Source: Todiramphus chloris collaris
Lineage: Eukaryota > Chordata > Aves > Coraciiformes > Alcedinidae
DNA length: 64,000 bases
NCBI GenBank assembly: GCA_025345505.1
Contig: JANVCC010000018.1
Span: forward strand, 6,991,741 to 7,055,740
Reading direction: 5' to 3'
Both the position numbers and the translations under genes were made by a program. Positions 49,650 through 59,660 of this stretch are shown here, piece by piece; position 1 is the first letter of the stretch; each line of letters starts with the position of its first letter. The notes beneath the pieces are model-generated. The model did not search any database, was not told the origin of the DNA, and was given only the letters and a program-made list of their open reading frames with translations.

Positions 49650-50667
49650 TGTATTGGGTTTGTATGGCAAGGTTTTCGTAGCAGGGGGCTACAGAGGTGG
49701 CTTCTGTGAGAAGCTGACAGCAGCTTCCCTTTTGTCCAATAGAACCAATTCCAGCCAGCTGCAAGATGAACCACTCCTTGGACAAGGACAAGCCAGTCAG
49801 CAACAGTGGCAGTACCTTTGTGATATATTTAAGAAGGGAGAAAAAAAGCTCTGTGCAATAGTATTTTTAGCCATAGAAAGGAGTGAGAATATGTGAAACA
49901 ACCCTGCAAAAACCAAGATCAGTGAAGAAGGAAATGGAGGAGGTGCTCCAGGCACCAGAGCAGAGGAGATTCCCCTGCTGCTCATAGTGAAGACCACGGT
50001 GAGGCAGGCTGTCCTCCTGCAGCCCATGCAGGTTAACAGTGGTGCAGATATCCACCCACAACCCATGGAGGATCCCATGCTGGAGTGGGTGGGTGCACCT
50101 GAAGGAGGTTGTGACTGCGTGGGAAACCTGCACTGCAACAGGCTCCTGTCAGGACCTGTGGCCCCATGGAAAGGACCAGTGCTGGAGCAGTTTGTGAATG
50201 ACTGAACCTAGTGTGAAGAACTCATGTTAAAGAAGTTTATTGTGGACTGTCTCCTGCACCTGACATTGGAGCAGGGCAAGAGTGTGAGGAATCTGCCCTT
50301 CGTGGAGGAGGGAGTAGCAGAAGCAACATGTGATGAACTGAAAAAAAAACCCCATTTGCCTTCCCCCTGCAACACTTGAGGGAAAGAGGTATAGAAAATC
50401 TGGAGTGAAGTAGAGCTCAGGGGGAAGGGAAGGGTAAAAGGAAGCTGTTTTTAAGATTTGGCTTCTCAATAATTAACAATAAATAAAACTAATTCCCCCA
50501 AATCAAGTCTGGTTTGCCTGTAACAGTAATTGGTGAGTGATCTCCATGTCCTTATCTCAACCCATGAGACTTTCATTATGTTTTCTCTCCCCTACACAGC
50601 TGAGGAGAGGCAGTGATAGAATGGCTTTGGTGGGTACCTGACAGCCAGCCAGGGTCAAGCCACCACA
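49650..50667 (+). mobile_element. Solo LTR of an avian endogenous retrovirus, nested in CR1
   Basis: A 1,018-bp LTR. It begins TGTATTGG and ends CCACCACA, an imperfect terminal inverted repeat. It shows a typical avian LTR layout: 'caaggttttcgtagcagggg' near the start, a 'tatttaagaagggag' TATA-like region, tandem-like 'tgctggagcag' motifs across the middle, a likely poly(A) region with AATAAA near 50,480, and a closing 'ccagccagggtcaagccacc'. It lies inside an older CR1. The 5-bp flanks (agtta and ctatt) do not match, so the target duplication has decayed or the boundaries are off by a base or two. No internal gag, pol or env sequence is present. Frames of 72-113 codons here are spurious. Confidence 0.87.
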
Positions 50668-51192
50668 CTATTGCACAAAGGTCAAACACTGCACAGGGAC
50701 TTATAAACAGCAACATAGTCCATAAAATATGCAATGTAATTCTTCTTCACAACATTGTTAAGGTTTTTGAGATGTGAAGCAGCTGGAGGGTGTACAGAAG
50801 AAGTCTGTGAGTAAAATCTGGAGATCTACAAAGAATGGGGTGTTTGGTCATCTTAGAAGACATAAGATAGAAAGGAGATGTTCTAATGGTATCTAAATAC
50901 ATAAAACAGCTTCAAAGAAAATGTTTACTATGGCCATGAAGGGTAAGGAAAGAAATAATACCTATGTTTACTCTAAATATTAGGAATGTTTTTCTAATGG
51001 TAGGAATTGGGAGGCATTGTGATTGCTTAAGAATGTTGCACAATTCTCATCATTAGAGGTATTAAAGAACAGGTTAAGAAATCAGGTATAAAATAGTTTG
51101 AGAATATGACAGCCATAGCAGCTTCTTATTACAGCAAGAAGAATGAATTAGAGAATCGCTTTGAGTTCCTTCTAACTCTTCTGTGTTTGTGC
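50668..51192 (+). mobile_element. Old CR1 LINE, 3' segment, downstream of the nested LTR
   Basis: Continues the CR1 interrupted at 49,649, with 'ataaacagcaacatagtcca', a 'gatagaaaggagatgttcta' block, 'aggaatgtttttctaatggt', and an end in the decayed 'gagttccttctaactcttct' tail. The ordering and lack of overlap with the 5' segment show one element split in two. Confidence 0.75.
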
Positions 51193-51514
51193 AGTTTTGT
51201 TGTCTATCTAGGCTTGGTACAGTGAAAGAAGGTATAATGGGGAGCTGTCTCCCTGCATTCTTATGTGCACCATCGCCTCTCCCCTGCAGGTCTTCATCAC
51301 ATCCATACAGCATGAAGACAATTGCAGTGACTCCTCTATAACTGGTAAGAAATCTTTCTGAATGATAGTGATAACCAAAAAGATACGTTTAACATATATA
51401 GAAAACACTAAATTGGTTAGGAGTGCTGATGTACTTGAGGGTAGGAAGGCTCTACCGAAGGTTGAATCTATGGACTGAGGCTAATGGTACAAACTTAAAC
51501 AGAACCAAGGGCTG
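51193..51514. other. Spacer holding a splice-bounded open segment
   Basis: About 320 bp between two CR1 copies. Not repeat-derived as far as I can see. It contains the candidate exon at 51,290-51,344. Confidence 0.5.
51290..51344 (+). other. Weak candidate internal exon (55 nt)
   Basis: A strong acceptor (catcgcctctcccctgcag) precedes 55 nt ending at a strong donor (ACTG|GTAAGA). Only one frame is open, reading VFITSIQHEDNCSDSSIT. The exon would shift phase by one base. No partner exon or family was recognised, and this is the best splice-site pair I found in the window. Confidence 0.2.
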
Positions 51515-51857
51515 CATCTTAGTCTCTGCAACTACGTGAAAGGAGGTTGTAGTGAGGTGGGGTTCAGCCTCTTTTCCCAAGTAGCAGGTGATAGGACAAG
51601 AAGAAACAGCCTTAAATTGTGCCAGGGGAGATTTAGGTTGTATATTAGGAAAAATTTCTTCCCTGAAAGGTTTGTAAAGCACTGGAATAAGCTGACCAGG
51701 AAGTGGTTGAGTCACCACCCCTGTTGGTATTTAAAAGCCGTATAGATGTGACACTTAGGGATATAGTTTAATGGTGGACTTGGCATTTCTCAGTTTACAG
51801 TTGGACTTGATGATCTTAAAGGCCTTTTCCAACCTAAATGATTCTATGATTCTGTAT
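51515..51857 (+). mobile_element. CR1 LINE, 5'-truncated 3' end
   Basis: Runs from 'tctctgcaactacgtgaaag' through 'gataggacaagaagaaacag', 'aaatttcttccctgaaaggt' and 'ttggacttgatgatcttaaa' to 'ccttttccaacctaaatgat' and two ATTCTATG-type tail units. It is of the same 3' subfamily as the copies at 1 and 28,851. The 69- and 88-codon frames within it are not host genes. Confidence 0.94.
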
Positions 51858-53919
51858 TGTTTTTGGTCAATGGTTAACGAAGCAAATAATTTATTCAGAC
51901 ACCTGTATAAATGTTCTGACTCTCCCAAAGGTTAAACAAGCGTGGCTTCTACTGAAATTACTATGGACTTTAAACACTTGGGATTTCTACATATTAGATT
52001 CTTCTCCAGGAATATTTAATGGTCTTTAAAAGGATAAATTATTTTTATTAAAGCAGTTGCTTATGTTCAAATCAGAGCTGATATTTTAAAAAGTCAATGG
52101 AGAACAAAATGCCAGAAAAATATTTGTTAGACTTCCTGTCATTTGTGGTCATGTTGTCCCTACTGTTTTTGTGAAAACAGGAAGATATTAACCTCTTCTG
52201 TGTCTGAAGTCAATGTAAGTGATCTTCAAAGCAAAAATATGAAAATATTAGGAATAAACATGAGGACAGTGCTGTATCATAAAAAACTCATGCATCTTCC
52301 TTCAGGACAGATTTTAAGAAAAACAAGCAAACTGCAAACAAAGACCATGACAGTCTTTCCTCCTGATGTCTGTACAGTGTCTTGGTGGATCTTTCTTTTG
52401 ATGCTGCAAGAGTAAATAACTGATTTTACTTTATGCTTAGAAGACTTCAAAGCTTCCTGATGCTTTCAATTTTATTAAAACATTCCACAGTCAGGTTTGT
52501 TCAATATGCTTTTTTGAATTTCATTGGCAATAGCACTCGCTATCAGTGCTTTGAAATGGTGTTTTGTTGTTTGCTTTGGGTTTTTTTTCATTTGGTTATT
52601 TCAGTATAGCAATACTATTACACTGCCAAATAAAGAGAAAACACTATCCCCTGCCAGGTGTTGCTATTGCTCTGGAGTAAATACTGTGGGTCTAGTGCAG
52701 GAGCACTGGTGGACAGAAGGATCCTCCAAAGGTGAGTGGTTGGCATCTGGACGATAAACTCTCTTCCAAATTAGTCCCTATTTAGGTTTTTGATGGACAG
52801 GGGTGAAATGGGATATTTATTTGTCTTTGGTGGTGTGTATGAGGGACAGATAGATCTGAATCCTTTCTGTATAGCAGGTTGCAGACACTGCCGTCTAGGT
52901 GCATTCTTTAAAAATAGATGGGATCTGCAGCTGTCATTTGGCATTTCTTTCACAGGTGGATAATGGAGTATAGAGAACATAGATGTCTGTTTTCCCCTGT
53001 GGAGTCAGAAAGAGTTCCCAGTATTGTCCGGGGAGTGAGTGAAGAGATGAGAGGCTCCATGATGGGATTAAGGCTAAAGAACGTCCGAAACCCTTTGTTG
53101 TTGTCTGCCCTTTCCTTTGCTGCTGATACCACAACTTTCTGGGTAATGAAAGAGATAATCCAACATAATTCTGAACCTTTTCCATAGTGATGGCTCCCAT
53201 ATGTTGGTTTGAAAGAGTGAATTCTCAGAACAGTTTTAGCTACCACACTTATTTTTTGTAATTACTGCTTACTAATTCAAGCAGAGCAGGGGGTCATGGA
53301 GAATTTTATGAGTGTTTATGCTTTATGTGAAACACCTGTCTTTTTCCAGCTCTAACTGAAGGCTTAAAAGTATGTGGTAGTGTGTTAATTAGGGCAGGCC
53401 TGAACCACAAAGATTTTATGTGAGTTTGAACTACCTGTATGTCATTTTGGAAATTCTTTTAAGGATAAGACAGAGTTCCCAGAATTATGATCTATTGTTT
53501 TGATTTGGACTCATCCCTAAATTTTATTCCTACATCTATTTTTATTCTATCATGAAAGGACAGAATGTCTGAAAAAAACCCCACCAAAAAACCAGAGAGA
53601 ACAAAATATCTAAAAACTATCTTGCTTTTCCTTTCTCCCAAACTTATTTTTATTAAATGTGGTATGTGATAGTCTGCAAAGGTTTTTGTGATCAGAAGGA
53701 TTATTATGACTCCTCTTAGCTCCGGTATTCAACTCTGTCTATAAGATTTCTGCTATGGTCAGGCTGTTCTTCTGCCATGTCTATCATTTGTAACATCTTC
53801 AAAGCAAAGCATCTCAGATAGTCCACAGACGTGTTACTAGTACATACTATCATGTGATTCTTCAACCTGCTTGTTGTTCTTCATATCTCAGGAATAAGAC
53901 AATATTTGTTGCAATGTAA
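51858..53919. other. Non-genic DNA without recognised genes
   Basis: AT-rich, with a slightly GC-richer part at about 52,760-53,240 in which both strands keep frames of 88-98 codons. No motif or domain is recognisable, and splice boundaries are unconvincing. Confidence 0.5.
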
Positions 53920-54265
53920 AGGTGATTATTTCAAACTGGAGAAAAGAAGGGAAGGGCCAAGCAACCCAGAATTTGAGTGTGGAACTCTTGGAACACAGAA
54001 GACTTTTAAATGACTTGGGCAATGTAATAGACAACAAGGATGTCTTGAATACAAGCTTATGCTACCAACATTTCTGGAAGGACTATAAAGTCTCATGGTT
54101 AGGAATTTAAGGCTAACTTTAACTCCAGAGGTTTAGGATGAGACCTCTATGGCAGCAGATAATTTTTATCTTTTCTCAAAGCTTCCTCTGAAGCATCTTT
54201 TGATAGTCATGAATAGCGACAAGATATTGTAATAGATCAACATGAGATGATTATTGAGGTGGTCT
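53920..54265 (+). mobile_element. Probable ancient CR1-type 3' UTR
   Basis: The stretch 'gcttcctctgaagcatcttt' followed by a decayed 'gacaagatattgtaatagat' block resembles the '…ctgaagcatctg…ggatactggactagatgg' 3' UTR of old amniote CR1 elements, with upstream 'ggctaactttaactccagag' also fitting. Divergence is high and there is no tail. The 62-codon frame at 53,922 would then be repeat-derived. Confidence 0.5.
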
Positions 54266-56369
54266 TAGAGACACAGCAAATAGTTTGTGTGTGTGCATTT
54301 GTGCGCATGCATAAATGCTGAGAGTTACCCAGGAAAGGTGACTTTTACTGGATTATACAGTCCTTCCTATCACTATGGCTGATCACACAGGATGAAAGGA
54401 ACTCTTTGTCACCTCTGCTGTCCCATCCAGTGTACAATTTTGCTGCAAGCTGTTTTTACAGTGAGCAACAAAATGTTTTATATTTCTTTTTCTCTCTGAC
54501 CATTGCATCTTCTATCTAGAAATTATCTCTAAAAATACCCCAACACATGGTTTGTATTTAACAGGAAGATGACAAGTAGGCAACAACTGCAGAAGAAAAC
54601 TGATTCAGAGTCAAATAGATTTTTTTCAGACTCTCTTTTTATTTAACAGTGTCATAGATGTGAGTACTGATGGCTGCACTGGCAGTGATGTGGTAGCATG
54701 GAAGACATAGAGCTGTCACCCTGGCTGCTGCTGAGAAGAAAATACTGGGAGCAGAGCCTGATCCTTTAAGAGCTCCATGGGCAAAGGAACAAGAAGTTTG
54801 TCACCCCAAAACTCCTTGGCTATGTTGTGAATTTTGAAAAAATTGTGAATTAAAAAAAAATTCACAGCACCAAGGAGACTAAGGGAGAGGTACCTATGGA
54901 GTCACATGGACAAAAACACTAACCTGTGTGGATGCAGAAGAATATCAGGCCTCTGATTTATGCAAACCTGTGCTCCGCCGCTTCACTTCTCAGAGGTTTG
55001 TCTATCTACTACTATCAATACCTAGTTATCATCAAAAGCTCCTTGTTCTTCACAAACTGCTTATCATCAAAGGTGTGAGCTGCACATACTTTTTCCAGCC
55101 CTTCCCCCACAGCTACTTGTCATTGAATGTGACAGGCTTCTGAAGAAGTATTGTTACTTGTAAATAAAATATGGTTGCTAAGAAACACTATGATTAACAT
55201 GCTGACAATACAACCTTCTTTGATTGTTTGGGCACCAATTGTCTGCTTCTGTAATCAGTGAGGAAATAATTTTTGGAGGAAATTTGTTGGGCTAAGAAAA
55301 CTAGTTTTTTTGAATTAAATTAGAATCTAGTGTTTCCATACAAAGAAAGGATCTCCAAATCATAGCACTTTTTTTTTTTTTGGCACATCATAATTTTTGT
55401 GTTTCTACTTATGTTAATTTTTCAGCTAGGAAAATAAGGTTAGCGTTAATAATGTATCTGCCAAAATATTCAAGTAAAGGAAACTGAAAGCTCAGGGTCA
55501 TGAAATTTTTATGTGTAAATTCTATATATTAATTTTCTTTCTGCTGGTTCTAGTCACATTTTTAATTTCTCCTACTCTCAAAATCTTCCACTTAGTAGGG
55601 ACTTGTGAAATGAACCTTTTTGTTCTATATACAGAGACCACCTTTGCCATTATTCCAGTACAGAGCAAGGGATTTGACTGTCCTTTTCCATTAGGGGGAG
55701 GCAGAAAAATGGTGACATTTATTCTTCTTCCAGTAGATTGTCTCTGGTTCTAAAGGCTGAGGGTTGGTGAAAGAAGATGATCAGACAGAAATCATGATTC
55801 TCAGGTAGAAAATTACCCTTCTCACCTCCTCTAACCGGATGTGTAACTGCACTTGCATATGTTGTAACAGATGGTGTTTCACTGAAGAATGGCTGAAAAT
55901 GGCACCTTCCTACCCAGCGTTTCTGCCTGCTGTGTGTATTTAGAGTCACGTCTGCTTACTAGAGTGTTTAAAAAAAAGTTGTATTGCCTATTAGTCTTGC
56001 AGAGCCAACTGAGAGATGACGGGTGGCATCTCTTTTCTGCTAATGTAAATAGTATTCCAACCACAAGGCACCTGTGCTAGCACATGGAAAGCAGTCGTTC
56101 TGCACAGGTGTCTATGTAGGCACAGCCTGCAAACAGCGGAGATGCCTGCTGGAGTCCAGATCAGCCTGGATGTTCTCAATGGTGGTGATGGATACAAAGA
56201 CAAAATCCATGTTCTGAGACCTTACAGCAAATTTTCATTTCCAGTATTTCGGAAAAATAAAATTATAGTTTTATTTCTACTTGGAGATGGATTAAACTAT
56301 AGGTTTTGCAACACAACATCTATGTGTTCACTGTTCTTGAATAAGAAAGGCAGATGATGCCTTTCTTGC
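54266..56369. other. Non-genic DNA without recognised genes
   Basis: AT-rich. A small hairpin (gtgaatt/aattcac) occurs near 54,845-54,865 and a T12 run at about 55,371-55,382. Several 60-80-codon frames overlap on both strands at 55,500-56,350 without recognisable content. Confidence 0.5.
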
Positions 56370-56985
56370 TGGAGTGAGTTCAGAGAAGGGCAACAAAGCT
56401 GTTGAAGGGTCTGGAGAACAATGTCTTTAAGGAGAGGCTGAGGGAGTTGGAATTGTTCAGTCTGGAGAAGAGAAGGCTGAGGGGATACCTTCTCAGCCTG
56501 TAAAACTACATGAAAGGAGGTTGTGGTAAGGTGGGTGTGGCCTCTTCTCTCAAGTAAAAAATGACAGGACAAGAGGAAATGACCTGAAGTTGCACCGGGG
56601 GAGGTTTAGATGAGGTATTAGGGAGAATTTCTTTACTGAAAGAGTAGTCAGGTGCTGGAACAGACTGCCCAGGGAAATGATGGAGTCACCATCCCTGGAA
56701 GTATTAAAAAAAAAGTGTAGGTGTAGATGAAGCACTTCAGGACATGCTGTAGTGGCATGGTGAGGTTTTTTTTGGTGGTTTGTTGTGTTTGGGTTTTTTT
56801 GTTGTGTTTTTGTTTGTTGTTGTGTTGCTTGGGTTTTTTGTTTGTTTGGTTTGGTTTTGATTTGTGTTTGTTGCTTGTTTGTTTTTTGTTTCAGGGGGGT
56901 TGGGGGATGGTTGACTGTCAGACATGGTGATCTTAGAGGTCTTTTCCAAATGTATCAATTCTGTCATTCTGTGGTTCTATGATTA
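56370..56985 (+). mobile_element. CR1 LINE, 5'-truncated, with internal G/T expansion
   Basis: CR1 from the post-RT region ('cagagaagggcaacaaagct', 'cagtctggagaagagaaggc', 'gacaggacaagaggaaatga', 'ggaacagactgcccagggaa') to the 3' end ('tggtgatcttagaggtcttt', 'attctgtggttctatgatta'). In the 3' UTR a 130-bp G/T-rich low-complexity block is inserted or expanded between 'gtagtggcatggtgagg' and 'gttgactgtcagacatggtg'. The 65-76-codon frames around 56,730-56,980 are artefacts of that block. Confidence 0.93.
56765..56893. repeat. (GTTTT/GTTTG)n G/T-rich block inside CR1
   Basis: About 130 bp of almost pure G and T, with varied GTTTTT, GTTGT and GTTTG units. It lies inside the CR1 3' UTR and probably arose by slippage after insertion. 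Confidence 0.9.
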
Positions 56986-57719
56986 CACAAGTGAGAGAAG
57001 GACACTGGCAAAGTTATACTTGTTAAAAATACATAAAACATAGATGGTTATATAATGATTGAAAAACACTATGACTTTCAGGAAGAGTTGAATGCCCTAA
57101 AAGATAAGTAGGAGAGTAAAGAAAAATAAGCAACTTGCAGTCCATGTAGCTGTACAAAGAAAGGTAATATTTTGCCGTTAAAAACACAGTCAAAATCAAA
57201 ATTCCCCTTCCACTCAGTGCAAACAGATTACATCAAACCAGTATCTCATTACTTAAATAAATGCTTCTGAATCCCATTGGACAGCTGGCTGAAACCCCAA
57301 GGAATGATACTTGCATTTGATCATTTTCTACATGCATTATCTACTCATGTAATGATTATGCTGAGTACTACAGGTAATTCTGGTTAACCTATGGCATATA
57401 AATATTGAGGGTAGAGAAGATGGTATTCATTGTTTGAGAGATTTCAAGGCCAGAAGGGTGGCCTCTGACTGCCTAATTTGAACCCTTCCTCACACTGTAG
57501 ATATAATTCCTCTGAAAAGATGAATTATGCCTTTTATTTCAGAAAGCTATCAAAACCCACCCTAACAACTGAGACTAATGATGAGTTGCCACGTCCCATC
57601 ATAAAATTTCATTTTCTGTATTGTGTTTTATTTCAAGGTTAAATTTTCTAACTACAGCTTCTAGTCATTGTGTCTAATTATAATTTTGTCAGCAGGCTTG
57701 AAAACCATCCTACTGGATG
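56986..57719. other. Non-genic spacer
   Basis: AT-rich, with nothing recognisable. Confidence 0.5.
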
Positions 57720-58850
57720 GGTTTTTCATGTGCAAGGATCTATATGCATTGGTCAAGTCAGCTTTCAAACCTCTTTGATAAATTGAGCTCTTTAAGCCTC
57801 ACATCTTTAGTTTTGTTTTCCAGTCTGTGACATAGGTTTTTGGTTTTTTTTTTTTAACTTTCTCTGTAATTTCCATGCTATTCTGAAAGATCTGACTCCA
57901 GACTAAGGTGTCTTATGTAGCAGTTTTAGCAAAAGAAAGTAGAGCAGCAGCAACACTTTCCTACTTCTATTTGATAATCACCTTTTATATAAACAAGGAT
58001 CATATTAGCCATTTAGCCAAAGCACTAATCTGAGAGATTATTTTGAGGTGATTATCTACAATGACTCTCAAGTCCTTTTCTGAGATACTGCTCTCCAAGA
58101 GAAAGTCTCTCTTTCTGTACCTATAATTTGTATTCCTGGTCCCCTGATGTACTGTTCAGCATTTAGGTGTCCTTAAACTTATTTTGTTGAAATCTAACAC
58201 TTTTAGCAGACATTTCATATATTTTTGCAGCAGAGCATCATCTTTGTTATTTACTACCCTGCTATGTTTTGTGCATATGTTCTTTCTAGTTCATTGCTCC
58301 TTATATATAAGGAGCAATGACTTTTTGGGGGAACTCAGTAGAAGCAGCTGTGCTCAGTGAATTTTTAATTACTACTTTCTGAACTCCATGAGATATTTTT
58401 TATTGTATCTAATGTACACTCTGTTAATTCTGCACAATTCAAGTTTGGTTTTAAACTGAAGTGTTCTGTGGCACTAAGTCAAATGCCTTGTTAAGAATGA
58501 AGAATTTTGTGCCAGTGCGGTCAGCTTTATCAATAGGACCTATAATCCTGTCATAAAAACCCAATAGGTTTGTTTGACAAGAATTATTTTCTACAAAACT
58601 GTGTTGACTGACATTAATTATACGTTTAGCCACTGTTTGTTGATAGAATCCTGATATAACTATTCTGGTTTTTTTTTCTGGAATACAAATCAGAGTAATT
58701 TTTTCTTTGGTTACTAGGTTCTCTCTTTTATGCTTATTAAACACTGGAATTACTCTGGCAGATTTCCAAGCCATTCCAATATCCCTTTCTGAGATCTCTT
58801 AAAAATTAAAATATAAAATATGTCTAAAAACATTCTTCAACAATTTCAAA
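57720..58850 (-). mobile_element. Ancient CR1-type LINE with reverse-transcriptase fragment
   Basis: On the minus strand, 58,774 down to 58,451 is a 107-codon open frame that follows CR1 reverse transcriptase. It starts MAWKSARVIPVFNKHKREN (cf. the W-x-x-A-x-V-x-P-x-F-x-K motif), has a SQHSFVENNSCQTNLLGFYD block, and ends with an LNKAFDLVPQN block (cf. SKAFDTVPH). Further 3' on minus, 58,300-57,740 resembles the post-RT region. The catalytic F/YADD motif is not seen. The 5' and 3' ends are approximate, and the stretch 58,290-58,440 is not matched. Confidence 0.72.
58291..58320. repeat. Perfect 30-bp palindrome
   Basis: The left half, tcattgctccttata, is followed with no spacer by its exact reverse complement, so the whole can fold into a 15-bp cruciform arm or RNA hairpin with an AT-only centre (ttatatataa). 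It lies within the old minus-strand CR1 region, in the part that does not match CR1. Confidence 0.95.
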
Positions 58851-59027
58851 ACAATGTTTGGATCTAAGTTTTAAGTATGACCTAATCTAAAAATTTTTAG
58901 TTTTAGCAGATGTTATGTCATGCTATTCTTTTGACAGAGATGGTGTTAAGGTGGAAAAAGTATATAACACTTCTTTGTTTTGGATATTAAGCTATATTTA
59001 GAGAAAATATTTCACTTCTCTATATCA
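58851..59027. other. Short spacer between opposed CR1 copies
   Basis: AT-rich, with no recognisable content. It separates a minus-strand CR1 from a plus-strand CR1. Confidence 0.5.
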
Positions 59028-59660
59028 CTGTTCCTGAGGACTGGAGGAAAGCCAATGTCACTTTAGTATTCAAAAAGGGCAAGAAGGAAGATCCTGGCAA
59101 TTACAGACCAGTCAGACTCACCTCCATCCCTGGAAAGGTGATGGAATATCTCATTCTGGAGATGATACCTCAGCACATGGAGGAAAAGAAGGTTATGAAG
59201 AGTAGCCAGCATGGATTTACTAAAGGGAAGTCATGTCTGACTAACCGATAGCCTTCTATGATGGTGTGACTGAATGGGTAGATGCAGTGGAAGCAGTGGA
59301 AAATATTGCTCAAAGGGTCGTGATCAGTGGAGCAGAGTCCAGCTGGAGACCTGTAGGGGTCTGGCCCCCTGAAGGGGCCAGTCTCTTTCCAGTGGTGCTC
59401 TGTGATAGGACAAGAGGTAGTGGCAGCAAGGTGAAACACAGGAAGTTCCACCTCAACATGAGAAAAACTTCTTCACTGTGAGAGTGACAGAGCCCTGGAA
59501 CAAACTACCCAGAGAGGCTGTGGAGTTTCCTTCTCTAGAGATTTTCAAGACCCACCTGGATCTGTTCCTGTGTGGACTGCACGGGTGTTTCTGTGTTGGC
59601 AGGGGGGTTGGACTCGATGAACTGCAGAGGTCCCTTACAACCACTACCGTTCTACCCTGT
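59028..59660 (+). mobile_element. CR1 LINE, 5'-truncated and internally deleted
   Basis: The first part (59,028-59,345) encodes the N-terminal RT region of CR1, with the readable blocks EDWRKANVTLVFKKG and NYRPVRLTSIPGKVME, broken by a stop after SQHGFTKGKSCLTNR. It then jumps near 59,350-59,390 to the 3' part ('ccagtggtgctctgtgatag', 'gagccctggaacaaactacc', 'ggttggactcgatgaactgc'). The catalytic core and thumb between them are missing. The tail octamers are degenerate ('gttctaccctgttcag'). Confidence 0.92.

Noticed and set aside
49797..50138. 113-codon minus-strand frame
   Set aside because: Antisense to the LTR at 49,650-50,667. The same artefact occurs in the related LTR at 23,175-24,207.
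56727..56982. Cys/Phe/Val-rich small protein frames
   Set aside because: They translate the G/T expansion inside a CR1 3' UTR.
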